Shown one piece after another: positions 1 through 13,520 of a DNA stretch of 64,000 nt. Position 1 is the stretch's first letter, and every line of letters starts with the position of its first letter. Made by a program: the position numbers and the translations under genes. Under the pieces are notes generated by a model, which saw only the letters and a program-made list of their open reading frames with translations, made no database searches and had not been told where the DNA came from. Source of the stretch: Prochilodus magdalenae (Eukaryota; Chordata; Actinopteri; Characiformes; Prochilodontidae); the NCBI GenBank assembly GCA_024036415.1, contig JAMWET010006793.1, forward strand, positions 90,001 to 154,000. The letters run 5' to 3'.

Positions 1-2466
1 GCATACCGCCTCTCTTTGATATATTAATTATGGGGCTGTGAAATGATTAAAATATATAACTGCTGCCCTTTAAACCGCAGTGCATTTTGCTATGGTGATA
101 TAAGTGGACAGAATAAGCTTCATCAGAATGTATGCATTATTTTCAATATTAGGATCAACATCATGTCAATATCATATCACCTAACACTGCAACATATGGC
201 CATTCTGTGGACACACAACTTTCAGACAGCAACAAAGGCTGCGTGTTCTAACTAATCTCCGCCCTGATGGTAGCCTCTTATTCTTATTCATTACGCTTGT
301 GGATTCTTCCTTAGCTAGGCAGACACTGCACCCATTTCAGCTCCTTTCAAGCTTTACTGGCCATCATTTGCAATGGAGGATCTACGACCGGGCAGATACC
401 TGAACTGCTGGTCACAGTTTAAGCAGATCTCACACATTTCTCAGAATCACTGCTCCTCCACAGGTGAACGCACATGAACAAAGGCAAACAGGTCAAAATG
501 TGCAGTTACAGCATCTACACTGAGTAGAATTGTGAAGTATCAACATGAAAGATTTACAAAACTGTCTGTAGCTCGCATCGTCGAACTCAGGTTCAGGGCA
601 CAGTGTGGCACAAGTCAGTAAAACTGTTCTAGCATTGTTGATTCTAAATGGTGGAACCTCAAATTCCCCTCCATCTTCCATATAATGCACTATGCTACGT
701 TCTTTCATACCAAAACAGCACACTGTATTTCCAGTATGGAATTGTGCACACTAGCCAAATCCCAAACAGCTATTTAATAGACATATGAATCAAATCAAAT
801 CGATTCATATCACTTTTATTGTCACATCACATTTTCACAGGTGTGAAGGTGAGTGAAAGACTTGCGTAGTCCCTTACAGTACTTCAATACAAACATAATA
901 ATAAATATATACAATACTAAGCACTAAAATCTCTGTTTATACTAATTTACAGCTATGAATAACAGTTATGAATAAGGAATTATGATGCCCTATGTTGGGT
1001 GCAGGAATTGAATTCCTACCTGGTACACTACGTAGGGAGCAGGGAGTCATTTAAGATTCCGCCAGTGTTTTTGTTTGGGACTCATGCGCCGCATGTTGTA
1101 TTGAATGAACAGCTTTATTGGAAATTGTCTGCAGACTGAGCTGTCAGGAGGGGCCGTGTTTCACATGCAGTGCGAGTGCCCATGTTGCGTCATGTCGATT
1201 GGACCAAGAGTTCTAGTACAGTGTGAGCATATAAATGACAGGCCCTGGGCTTTCTGAAGTCAATCAGTGTCTGCCTAGCCTCACATCGTAGGGTCTTGAG
1301 CAGAACTGGAGTTTTCCACTTTGCTGTGACTTGTATTTAGTTTGCTACCTGATGAATGAACTATAATGGGTCCCCTGTTAGCACTGTCCAGTGCAGGCTG
1401 GCGAAGGCATTGCCTACAAGATCCTACAAGAGTTTGTTCAGTTTGGTTCTCTTGCTGTTATCATATTAATTAGGCCTCTTATATATTTGCAGGTTTTCTG
1501 TTTCTGCCTACACTGGGCTGGTTAACCCTTGCGGGGGGGTGGGGTCAACACAGCCAAGGCAGTCCAAAAAAAAATCTGAAAATGGCCAAGAAAATTGCAA
1601 CTCTAGTCATGCAGGACTTTCACGGATCACAGAACAGGTGAAACCGAAACGTAAACCATCTGGGCAGATATCTAGTCAAAACGTACATGCATATTAAATA
1701 CATTCACAGGCAAATACGAGCAACATCTGACTCAAATGCTGAAATTTTCAGCAGGTCAAAAGAGCATCATAGTCCGACTCAAACAAGCACCACCATCCAG
1801 GATTATTATGAAGCAATACTAATCTCGGAATAAGGTCCGCCATTCAATGCACGGTTTTCATTTAAATTAATGCCACAAAATCACTAGGAACAAAATGAGT
1901 GTTCAAGAACTGATGGTGCAGCAAAAAAAAAGACCGTCTGTTCACACAAATCCAATTAGGTGAAAGAAAAGAAAGGAAGAAAAAACGTGTTCTGAGGAAG
2001 AAAAATAAAACAGCTGTCTATAGAAGCTTTTAAAAGTTCCATTTCTACTCAGATAGCAGAAATGAGCTGGAAGTTGCTTTAGACAGCAAAAACAAGGCAG
2101 ATCCATTTAAACTGCAAGTGCTTCATCTCCTTCTGAACGCCACAGCAAGCTGCCTTGTGTACTTTTCCCCAGTCAAAGGTTATACAGCACTACTGTAGCA
2201 TCTATACCCGATGTCCATTTCTCTATACATCATCACCTGTAGTGATCAAAACACCTCCACCATGAACACAGCCTCCTGCATTGTCTCACAGATGCTATCA
2301 TAGCACTCATAGCACAACAGCAGCATCGCTAGTACACCCTAGTGACTGTAAATGTCTAAAAAATAAAATAATAATCACATATCAATAATTATTTAGAACT
2401 TATATGTCAAATACACATTTTATAGATATGCTTAAGCTGGAGTTAATGCGCTGGCATGCCTACGTT

Positions 2467-2949
2467 TGTCACACCCTGCCCTGTCCAGTTCATGTCTGTC
2501 TGTCCTCTCTGGATTTCTGTTTCTGTCTTGTGATGTCCATGTGCTCTTTGTTGTCCTGCTCCATGTGCTTCTGTTTGTTTTGGTCGTTGCTCCTCCTGTC
2601 TCCGCCCTCTTGTCAGACCCCCCACCTGTCCTTAGTTAGTAGCCCCGCCCCTTCCCAGGTGTTCCTTGTTAGTCTTTGTTAATTTATACTCCCTGTTGTC
2701 CCGTGTTCTTGCTTTGTGTTTGTTCCTGTGTTAGCGTCTTGTTCCCATGCCTGTCATTTTCCTTTTGCTTTGTTCCCCCTGCTGGTCGTTGGTCCCCATG
2801 TTAGTTAGTTAGTTTGTAAGCCGGTTTTATGTTTCTTAGTGTTTTTGCTTCTTTTGTTTTATCAAGAGTTGTTCAGTGTAGTTTCTGCTTTTTTGTGTTG
2901 TCATTAAAAAACTTTGCATCCCGTCCCCACGTCCTGTCTTCTTGTGACA
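2467..2949 (+). mobile_element. Solo LTR of a retrotransposon, 483 bp
   Basis: It begins TGTCACACC and ends TTGTGACA, an inverted TG…CA pair typical of LTRs, and is flanked by ACGTT and ACGAT (4 of 5 bases). TTTATACTCC near 2682 could be a TATA box and ATTAAAAAAC near 2903 a poly(A) signal. Neither a second LTR nor internal coding sequence is seen, so it is most likely a solo LTR left after recombination. Gypsy-type by general look; not proven. Confidence 0.7.
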
Positions 2950-3289
2950 ACGATGAAGAGCCAAGTGATTTAGGGCTGTAAGATTTATAAATTGGCCCAG
3001 CATCACCCACATTTTTTTAAAAACATGTTCTTCACGTCTGTTACTGTTACTTATTGAAAAGATAAGCGGCTGCATTGATGCCTTTAAGCCAGCTGCAAAA
3101 TATATATTACAGTGAAGCTCAAAAACAAAATGCTCAAAATTAAAAATGAGTAGATTTTAATAACAACAACTAAATAATAATAATGGGATTTAATGTTCAT
3201 TACCGTCTAGCACCTTACCATCTTTGCTGCTGTAGGAAGGATGCACTGTTAGCCTCAGAATGATTATTACTCTCCCTGGCAGCCGAAGT

Positions 3290-3390
3290 GGACAGAGAGG
3301 GACAAGGTGTTTCCTGCCTTCTGCCCGGTGGTTGCTGGGATGGGCTCCAGCACCACGCCCCAGGAGGGTGTGCGGTTTAGATGAGTGAGT
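3290..3390 (+). repeat. Short dispersed repeat piece
   Basis: CTTCTGCCCGGTGGTTGCTG followed by GGATGGGCTCCAGCACCACG is a phrase found in a very common fish repeat. Only about 100 bp are present and no ends are visible. Confidence 0.5.
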
Positions 3391-5502
3391 GAGAATGTGT
3401 TATGACCTTTCAGATAAGAAACACAGAAGGCAAGAGGGAATGCTAACCTACCAAGCATTTAGGATTTAATGCACTTGATTGGTTGGATTCGTTGGTTCAG
3501 ATCTGATCCTACTAACTTAATGGTTCATATTCATGTATGGAAGTGACTCATACATAATCGTCCATATTATATTAAAGCATGGCTACATCAAGTTGCACAT
3601 TGCCTCATGTCTGATCTATGGCCTCCTATAAATAATCAATGTGGCCACATCGCTCAGAAAATATCAGATGTGTCACATTAATGCAAAAACCTTAGAGAGA
3701 TGTTGAGTCATATTGCTCCTGGGACCCATGACCACCTGTAGCTCCACAGTGATAGTGGCTAGTACTGTTTAGGAGCCTTCTGTCCAGTTCTATATCTCTG
3801 TAAAAGTATGTAGTACAGTTTTATCCAGTGTCATGAACCACATAAGCAAGTCTGAATTTACTTCACAACTTCACACGGTTTAAGGCAAGCGACTGATGCC
3901 TTAGGCATGCAGCTTCCACTTCTTGTTGGCTTGTTACCCTCGTAGCTTCAGTGCAAAACTACAGAAGCAAACTTAAGACCCCGTTTGGGGTAAATAGGAA
4001 AATGGCGTGAATTAGATTTTTCATCCGGCTATCCCGTAAGATCCATGAGGAGTGATGAGCTTTGTGTTTGCGCAAGGTAGTCTCATTCCTATCCACTCTA
4101 GACCAGGCTACTTTGTTATGCAGGTGGTCAGCTGGTTCTTGACCCCAGACCGATCAATTACGGAAGCAGCCCACTCTTGCAGAACGCCAGCGGCCCGGGC
4201 GTGGGCTTCAAAAGGCCAGGCCTGAGGCTGGGCGACTGAGGCTGAGCAATGTTTTCCCTCTCCTCCCTTCCACTTCCCCTTCTCAGGGAATTTGGATTAA
4301 AGCCGGCGAGCCTTTACACACACTTGCGCTTGGCCGGGTGGAATCGATATTCCGCACAAAGGAGAGAAAAGCCTCCTCAGAAGTGGCTGTCAGCACTGGG
4401 ACTGCGCATGGGCTTCAGGCTTAGGAAGAGCTAGAGCCAGATGCTAAAAACACTCATCATTATACGGGGAGCTGCCATATGTTCAAACACTGCAATACTG
4501 TACACCTATCAGCTAGAACGTCTGTCATACCTCTTTCTGCTGACGATTAACTGCCGTATACAGTTGCATGCAAAAAGGAAATCAAATGACACTGAGAACA
4601 AATAAGTAGACACATCCCAGTTTTACTACACCCAAAAACTTATAACTAATATCTACTATTATGTGAACTACAGTGAAAACTAGCTGACATATGTTTAGGT
4701 TATGATGGAAGTATATAATTAACGCATTACTTACATATTACTTACACACTCATTAACCCTCAAATAGACATATCCCTCCAATATTCAGACACACTGACCC
4801 TCCTTCCCCCCAATATACTGATATAAAAATGTAAATAACAATATTACACTTAATAGCTTTGTATAATGTTAGGATCTGTCAGTGTTCCCATCAGTTATTG
4901 AAGGGACGCTTATTATTGTAACACCACAAGTTCTGTAACTGTGGAAATACTATTACTATAAGTCACTATTATTATTATTATTAGTCACCTTGCCTTGTGA
5001 CTTTGTGACCACAAAGGAGTGACTGCATTTGGGTGTGCCAAATACCATAGTGTGAAGAAAGTAGCTGAATCTGCAGGTGTATAGAAGCGTACGGCCATAT
5101 GGCTCTACCAGCAGTGGCTAAATTCCCAGTCTACAGGAAACTCTCCTCGGAATTGTGCCAGAGAAGGCATCCACCAATACTGGCCCTGAATCTAAACACT
5201 GATGTCATCTACATCCAGAACCTTGTCCAGTACATGCCACGTCAAATAGCAGATGTTTTTGTGCTCATGGAAGTGCATGCTGTTATTTTTCCATCCATTA
5301 TCATTTTCTTTTTAGATCATTCAACCAGTTTAGGCAAACTTCTGACCTATGACCTTGTCAACAGATTGGTATAAAAAGACTGTTCACATTTCTCTTAAAC
5401 AAACAGTGTTCAGATGACCATCAGCTCAATTGGATATACTCTCCAACTTGTGGAGTCGATATCCAGCTGGGCTGCACGCTGTCACACACAAACGAGCACA
5501 TA

Positions 5503-6565
5503 CAGTGGGGTGTGAAAGTTTGGGCAGCCTTGTTAATTTTCCTGATTTACCTTTGATTGTTTGGATAAAAAAGATTGCATTAAATATATCATATAGGGGA
5601 CAAACACAGTGATATTTGAGAAGTGAGTTTATATGATTTACAGAAAGTGTACAATAATTGGTTAAACAAAAGTAGTCAGGGGCATAAATTTGGGCACTGT
5701 TGTCATTTTATTGATTTCAAAACCTTTAGAACTAATTATTGGAACTCAAATTTGGTTTGGTAAGTTCAGTGACCCTTGACCTCCATACACAGGTGACTCC
5801 AATTATGAGAAAGCTAAAGCACATTTGGACAAGCCAGCTTCATTTTGGAATAAGGTGCTGTGTTATTTGGGCATAACAAGGGCCGTTATGCATGGAGGAA
5901 AAAGAACACAGCACTCCAAGAAAAACACCTGCTACCTACAGTAAAATTGGGTGGTGGTTCCATCATGCTGTGGGGCTGTGTGGCCAGTACAGGGACTGGG
6001 AATCTTGTTAAAGTTGAGGGACGCATGGATTCCAATCAATATCAGCAGATTCTGGAGACCAATGTCCAGGAATCAGTGACAAAGCTGAAGCTGCGCTGGG
6101 GCTGGATCTTTCAACAAGACAACGACCCTAAACACTGCTCAAAATCTACTAATGCATTCATGCAGAGGAACAAGTACAACGTTCCGGAATCTCAGTCCCC
6201 AGACCTGAATATTATTGAAAATCTGTGGTGTCACTTAAAGAGAGCTGTCCATGCTCGGAAACATTCAGCCACAATCCAGACTCTCATTAGAAGCTATAGG
6301 AAGCGTTTAGAGGCTGTTATTTCTGCGAAAGGAGGATCTACTAAATATTGAGTTAAGGGGTTTTTTTTGGTGCCCAAATTTATGCACCTGCCTACTTTTG
6401 TTTAGACAATCATTGCACACTTTCTGTAAATCATATAAACTTCATTTCACTTCTCAAATATCACTGTGTTTGTCCCCTATATGATATATCTAATTTAATG
6501 TTTTTATCCAAACAATCAATGCTTTATAAAGGTAAATCAGGAAAATTAACAAGGCTGCCCAACTG
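5503..6565 (+). mobile_element. Tc1-like transposon with both ends, internally deleted
   Basis: A 1063-bp element flanked by TA at 5501-5502 and 6566-6567. The two ends form long inverted repeats: the left CAGTGGGG… / GGGCAGCCTTGTTAATTTTC series is matched by the right end in reverse (GAAAATTAACAAGGCTGCCC). The right tip has lost about 13 bp relative to the left (CAGTTGGGCAGCC against CAGTGGGGTGTGAAAGTTTGGGCAGCC, given as separate blocks in position 5503-5529). Full-length relatives are about 1.3-1.6 kb, so roughly a third is missing, mostly the transposase N-terminus with its DNA-binding domains. Confidence 0.93.
5860..6351 (+). pseudogene. Tc1-like transposase, C-terminal DDE fragment
   Basis: An open frame gives the C-terminal 160 or so residues of a Tc1 transposase: LFGHNKGRYAWRKKN, then KLGGGSIMLWGC, then FQQDNDPKHCSK with the second catalytic Asp, then SQSPDLNIIENLWCHLKRAV with the catalytic Glu of the DD34E triad, and a normal end GSTKY then stop. 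The sequence just upstream of the frame (about 5838-5861) still reads like FWNKVL, but the residues that carry the first catalytic Asp in this family are deleted, and the helix-turn-helix part is absent. The protein cannot be an active transposase. The frame after the deletion is otherwise intact, which suggests the insertion is fairly young. Confidence 0.92.
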
Positions 6566-7399
6566 TAGCTAGCACTAGGTCAAAGATTTTGAATTTAATG
6601 GAAACTGTGTTTGGTTAGACACACACAGAATATAATTTTTCATAAGTGGTCTTTTTGAACCCACCATTGTTACTGGTAACTACAGTAGTCATACACACTG
6701 TATATAAACCATATGGCACAACATCAACAGTACACAACTCTACACTTCTTTGATTCAACAGATCCACGTATGTTTCGCCAACCTCCTTTACTTCCCAACA
6801 AGTCTTCTGGAATTCTAATTCACTTCATCCTTCCAGCTGTGTGCACCAAGTACACTGAATGTCTGACTGCAGTCAATAAGCATCTGCAATGCAACAGTTT
6901 CCAGGATACGCTTCTCTCGAGCTCTTAATTGTCTTCTGCAAGGTCGTTCTGGCTGGAAACGAAGGAGGCAAACGCTCCCATTTTCTCTGCTGGGTGGGCA
7001 TGTTTCAAGAGTGGATGCATTTAAGCTCCGAGGAGGTCCTTGAAAGACCTGGTGAGAAACATCATTGCTTAAACCCACTTGATGATGCATGTCGATATTT
7101 CTGTTTTACTCTACCTCGGTCGGGAAAACCCTACCAGGACCGCAGTCGGCTGCAAAAACAGACATCTGCAAACTCCTTCATTCATTTTCAGACCCTTTCA
7201 GGGCTGTACAGCATATCGTATGGTTCAGACGATATTACAGAGGTGCGCAACATGCACATAAGTCTCTAACCAATCACTGAATGTTTATTATGGGATATGA
7301 GGATTCTGACTATGACTTCTGTGGATGTTGGATATTACACAGACCCTCTGTTGGATTCTAGGATATTCATCAAATTCAACACGGTTACCAAATTTGAAC

Positions 7400-7797
7400 T
7401 GTGTCAAATAGCCTCTATAAACAGCCTCTATTATTCTGGGAGGGCTTTACGTTACATGTTGGATTCCACTGCATCCATGAGAGCATTAGTGAGCATCAGG
7501 TGCTGATGTTAAATGATCAGTTCAGGATCACTCCAGCTCATCCCAACGGTACTGAATGGAGCTCCATCACTCAAGAGAACACAGTTCCGCTGTTTTACAG
7601 CCAAATGCTGGGGTCGCTTTACCCATCCAGCCAATGCTTGGCAATGGTCATGGTGACCACAGGCTGATGTTACTCTGCTCCAGAGCATGTCAATTTATTG
7701 GTCAATGCTTTCTCATAGAGACTACATCAGCTGTGCTTTGAATACCTCAATCAAACTCTAACGTGAATAAATTCTTTTGGACATATAGTGTACACCA
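7400..7797 (-). mobile_element. Tc1 relic (TGTCCAAAAG family), minus strand
   Basis: The right edge GTCCAAAAGAATTTATTCAC (in reverse, ending near 7792) is the terminal repeat type of a common fish Tc1. On the minus strand the segment CACCTGATGCTCACTAATGC matches the region near the transposase C-terminus, and ACCATTGCCAAGC matches the middle. It is heavily deleted and mutated with no frame left. Confidence 0.65.
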
Positions 7798-8644
7798 ACT
7801 GTGCTAAGAAGGAATTAATCAAATTAAGGCATTAATAACGCAATAACAAATTTAATAATTAACGCTATAATTGTTTAGACCGGTCCCCTAAACCATCTGT
7901 AGTTCCAGCCTGAAGCCCAGCTTCTCGAACGCTGTTACTGCAACTCCATCAGCTTAGCCCCCCCTTTAAATCCATCTTTAAATGGCAGCTTCCATTGATA
8001 GATCTCTTGAGAAAAGCCGTTTCCAGCTATAGCGAAGCCATGAATTTGTTTATCACTGAAGCATCTGAAGGATCATTTACAAACAAAACACAGCACTGAT
8101 GAGGCAATCAGTAATATCAGTTCTGTTCTGTCTTGCTGCCATCAGCCTCTTCTAAACAAATAGTCTCTTTCCGTATCTATAAGTATCATATCTGCAGTGG
8201 AACACTGGTACCAAAAGTGAGTAGTGTTGAATGGAGGCCGAGCCATACCCTGTGGTGGAAAAGTGCCGTAAGGTATCTAGTAATGGCCTCAACGACTAAC
8301 ACCAGAATATAATGCACCTCTCAGAATTGAATCCAATCCCCCCACCCCCCGCCCCCCATCAGCCGTTAAAACCTTCTCCTTATGCATGTCCCTAATTTCT
8401 TTGTCTTTCCAGTCATGAAATGATCCAGTATGCATCCATTATTCATTATCAGGCAGCTCTGTAAATTCCAGTGCATTATGATTTATATATCAGAAGACAG
8501 AGATCATGCAATTGACTGGGAATGGGTGGCAATGAACAGTTTTAGCTTGACTTTGAAAATGCTTCAACTGGAGCAAACCTGCCACCTTGAGAAAGCTATT
8601 TACCATGAATAAGTCATGTTCTGTTGTTATAAACATAGTTACTT

Positions 8645-8850
8645 GCTATGGTTGCCCAGGTGGTTGCTAGAGTTTGAACGGGTTGCGTGCTATGGTATTC
8701 CAGGTGGTTGCTAGCATTTTGCAAGAGCTGGTTGATATGGAGTTCCAGGAGGTAGCTAGAATTTTTTCAAGAATTACTCTCTATGGTGTTCCAGGTGGTA
8801 GCTAGAGTTTTGCTAGAGTTGCTTTCTGTGGTTTTCTATCTGGTGATTAT
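8645..8850 (+). repeat. Degenerate tandem repeat, unit about 45 bp
   Basis: Four diverged units of the form GGTGTTCCAGGTGGTTGCTA followed by GAGTTTTGCAAGAGTTG… are seen in a row. One more single unit lies at 10073-10130 (TGTTCCAGGTGGTTGCTAGA). Confidence 0.8.
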
Positions 8851-11800
8851 GGTATTGAAAATGATACAGTGTTGTCAAGTGGTGTTAATGACATATTCTG
8901 CCATGGTAGCTATTGGGGTTCAAAATGGGCACTGTGATGTGGAAGGTATTGCTAAGTGGTTTTGATGGCATCTGTAATGGGTGCGAGAGGTGTATCTGAA
9001 CTTTTGGAACATTCCACCATTCATTTCAATGACTGAAAAAAATAATAAAATCTTTGAATAAACACTGTAGGAAAACCACCTGTCTGATCACTATAAAAGC
9101 AAAAGCACATTTTGTAAAGGCAGCTTAATAAAGTTGTGAGATTCTCATATTGCAGAGACAATATCCCAACCTTACAATATCTGATAGAGCCTGTAAATCT
9201 GGCCCCAGTGAACGTCCTGTTTTTGTCTTGTTTAAATAATTAATGTCCAAACACAAGAAGCTTTAGCTCAGTAAGGAGAATCAGATTAGCATCTAATCAC
9301 GCCACAAAAGCTATGACCCGGCTCCAGCATATAAGCCTGTGAAAAGGCAAATCACCATGGCGATGAAGATCAAAATAATTCAATATCAACACTCATCTTG
9401 ACAAGAGCACGAGTTTCACGGAAATGAAATTTGGACGAGATAGATAAGCGTGATCTTTTATGGGATGAAGGGCACTAGAGAGGTCGCAGGTCTGCTGCCC
9501 ATTTAGGAAGGTTCTTTCATCAGGACAAAGCCAGCTCAACATTATCTATTCAGGCGGCAGGCTTTATGCAACAGAAACCAATACTGTTCATAATGTCGGA
9601 CACTCGGTCAGAATGACATATTCCAAATCAGTGGCTCTCTATTTTAATGTATTTAAACCACAGGACCTACAGCATCAGTAACATTTCAGACATATGTACT
9701 CATCGAAACCTTCCTAATGGTTCTCTTTTACTATTTTCCACATTTTAGAACAACAGTGAATAGACCAGCTCTAGGAAATAATACATATACTGGCTAAACA
9801 AATCAAAACTATGATCTGTAGGCAACATAACTGCATTTAAACATTTAGATTTTGTGATTTCCACTTTGTCTAAAAAACAAATTCAACCCGTTTGATGTGA
9901 AATGCTACAGAATTGTTCATAGTGGTGGCGATGGGAACCAGATTAATGCTTCTAAAAGCTCCCTAATAGAAAGTTCTTAAAGTTCTCACATGAAATGGTC
10001 TGATGTCTGCGACATTATTGGGATGTTTGCAGAGCTTGTGAGGCAAATATAGTCTCCAATGAACTTGCCATACTGTTCCAGGTGGTTGCTAGAGTTTTGG
10101 TGTTCAAAGGTGGTGTTCCAGACTTGTCGAACAATCAGAGGGTGTGTTCCAGACTTGTTGATGAGACAAGGTGACATTGCTGGGCAAAATAAAAGTAAGT
10201 CCCTAGTATGCAGCATTCCTCAGATATGTATTCTTTCATTAACGACAGTCACGTTTAACACTGCTGCTCTGAGATACTTATCTGTATATCCAAACTATTC
10301 CTTTTTCCTGCACCCAGGACAATAACTGTACAAAACTCAAAACATCTCTTTGCTTCTAAAAGCTACAAATTAGAAATAATTACACAAACTACAAGAGGAT
10401 TCATTTCATGTCTACAGTCTATTAAAAGGGCTGAACTAAGTCTCAGGAATATGGTGGATTTCCTGTGAACTTTGAACTATTCATAAGCTACACCTCTGGG
10501 AACGACTGCAACCGCAGCTTGCATTCCTTTTTCTTTTGGTTCGACGTTTGTTCTTGTTTTTCTTTCTGATCTGAGATCCTGGAGGAATCAAGATACATCA
10601 GAAAGGTTGAAAGAGTCATCCATGATTACGAGCAACACACACTCGCACACACACACTCGTGCACACACTCGCACACACACCCTTTTGATGTGCAGAGATA
10701 AAATAAATCCAATTATCGTTCAGCCTGACATGCATTACGGCTCGAGAACCGGAAGATTTCCTGATGAATTCCGAGGGACCAGCTGGTCCTGTTGACAGCC
10801 TCGAACAAAACAAACACAGCAATAAAAGGCAAAACAAAGCGCAAGAGGACACGACCGTCTGACATCATGCTGAGTCTAGATGTACTATTACAGTATGGTT
10901 AAGGGAAGGCAGACTAGGTCATGTAGACATGTTGCCATGTAATCACCATAAGAACGATCATGTCATGTCTGTTAGCAGACAAACACTTAATTCACTTCTG
11001 CTCAGCAAGACAACCTTAAATAAAATGCTAACTGCTTAGTTTGATTGACATCTCACATTGTCTTTCACTGACTGCTTCAACAACAAATCCAATTCCTAAA
11101 AAGTTGAAATGCCAATTAAAACAGGAAGCAGTGATTAGTAAATTCTGTAGGAGCTGCGTTCATTTAAAAACTACAAAACTATATGCTGTTTTACCATATG
11201 ATGATTTAATATTAAACACTGAGGAGGGTGAAACACCTAAATTAATAATTACACATGGCTGCTAAGGTTCTTTGTTAATAACTGTTACATTCTTTGCTGA
11301 TGTATGTTATTTTTTATGGTGAGCCTCAATCCATCCCCCTATTTCCCCTAACAAGCATGACTGCCCCACCTGTTTTAAATGCTTCTTTTTTTTTCACAAC
11401 GGACCTACTAAAATTTTTCAACTGTACCAGTTGTTTTGAAACCTGTTCCTGGGATTAATTTTAGAAAAAGGATATTTTTTATATTGATAATTTTTGGTCC
11501 CCATAATTTCAACACTTTAGTCACCCTGTGCGTTGTAATAAGGTTTCATGATGAACAGGCCAACATGTATGGTCCAAAATGACTTGCAAATATCACAGTT
11601 CCATTGACCTTTATTAGAAGTTAAAAATGTTAATGAGGATACCATTTTGTAGATACATGGTTTTGTTCACAAAACCGCAACAATATCCTAAATAACATAT
11701 CTACTCTCTTTACATAAATAATTCTTAGCATTCATGTAGCATTCATTACTGCTACAATAGACTTCTGTAACACGCTATAATACAAGCTTGTTAGGAGTTT

Positions 11801-13244
11801 ACAAATCTAGACTAAAACATATTTCTATGTGAGAACATATTTTGAATAGAACATCAACAAAGCATGTCATTTGACCAGGGTGCCCAAATTTATGGACATT
11901 ACTACATGCCTAGTGTTATGACTCACTGTCTCCTGCATACATCTCTGCTGTTATTTAACTATACGACAAAAAAAAAAATGGTGGAGTCAACCTGCTGTTG
12001 GTTAAACAGGCCTATATATTTACATATGCATACACTTACTACATATCGCCGCTGTCTAATGGAAAAACATGTATCTCCATTTTAATATTTGAACACAGCA
12101 CCTCCTGTTTGCATTGTGTTCCAATATCATGATGAATGGACCAGAAAAGTTCCTCAAAGTCATTTGGAAAAAAACGCCTGGTTCTATTGACTGATGTGAC
12201 GATATCCAACATCTATTTCAGGCTTTCCATGATATAGGCCCTTCCACCTGCTTAAACAGCCCTACCACGGAAACTGAATAAGATAAGAACTTGATGTAGT
12301 ATATCAACACTGTTAAATACAAATCGTTCTGTTCATTCCACACAGTCCATATACAAAACCTGAACAGCTCATTCTTAATAAGGTATTTACACATTTACAT
12401 ATCAGCGTTTTTTGGCTTACAGCAGTTTAGCCTTGCCCAATTAGACAAGTTGGACAATTTATATTATATATAGACTATTTCAAACTGAACAGCTTTCTTA
12501 AAAGCAGCATAATACAGCACAACCAATCAGAGCACGAGCCATTAACACATATCTATGTACTACATTGTATGGAGGGATAAAGAATTGGAAAACTTTGGAA
12601 AAATGTTCATGTAAAATGTTTTCGGTACATAAAACCACACACAGGTGATCAGTGGACCCAAAAACAGAGGAATAGGATTTAACAAGCTTCATTTTCTGAA
12701 CTGATACATACTGAACGTGCGACTTAGCCCACTCGATCCACTTGTGTCTTTATACAGTCTATTATCAAACTGGGCGTTCACAGAAAATCTATAGGGGACG
12801 AGCAACGTGAAGTGTGAAAAAGTAAATATCCTGCAGAAAAGAGCTGAAATACTAGAAAGGAAAATTCACAACACAGCCGAAACAAAGCAAACAGGCAGGC
12901 AAAAAAGGTTTTACTCCCATCATGCTTCGCTGCTCTGGATGAATCAACGAGAAAGAAAGATGCAATGCAGACACAAACAAAACAGAAGCTTCTGAAAATC
13001 AGTTCTCCCATGTTTTTAAGCCAAACAAGTAGATAACAAGCAGCCTACCAGGTTTATTGGACCATATATCTAATAGTTGGACTAATATATCTTCTATGGA
13101 ATCTACGCTATTGCTAGTCACTAGTTCTGGGGCTCCAACCATAATCTCCACCCTTTAATGTTGAGGCAAATAAGAGGCCATTTCTGCCTTTTAATCGACT
13201 GTTCTCCTTTAATGAGTTAGTTTCTCTGTGCTGCGTGCAACACT

Positions 13245-13520
13245 GAAGCTACGAAAAACCTTCAGACAATGTCTGCCAGCATCAGTCAAGCATGGGTGGA
13301 GGATCAGTGCAAGTTTGGGGATGTATATCAACATCTGGAGTCAGTGATTTGTTTTTGATTGATGGCATCATGAATACTTAGTGCAGAAACGTTAATACAT
13401 CATGCAGCACTGTCTGGAAAATGTTTATCCAGGAACACATTCATTATACAGCAAGAGAATGGCATCAAGGACATATAGTTTACACTTCATCAACCTTTTT
13501 ATTTTGTTCTCCTGATGAAA
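13245..13520 (+). mobile_element. Tc1-like relic (GGGSVQVWGC family), copy 1
   Basis: AGCATGGGTGGAGGATCAGT reads as HGGGSVQVWGC, the glycine-rich strand of Tc1 transposases, followed by SGVSDLFLI and a degraded rest to about 13480. It is the same family as the copy at 15090. Confidence 0.7.

Noticed and set aside
6713..7290. Possible exon in overlapping plus and minus frames (71-126 codons)
   Set aside because: No splice borders, domain or similarity to a known protein could be recognised, and the frames overlap in several readings.
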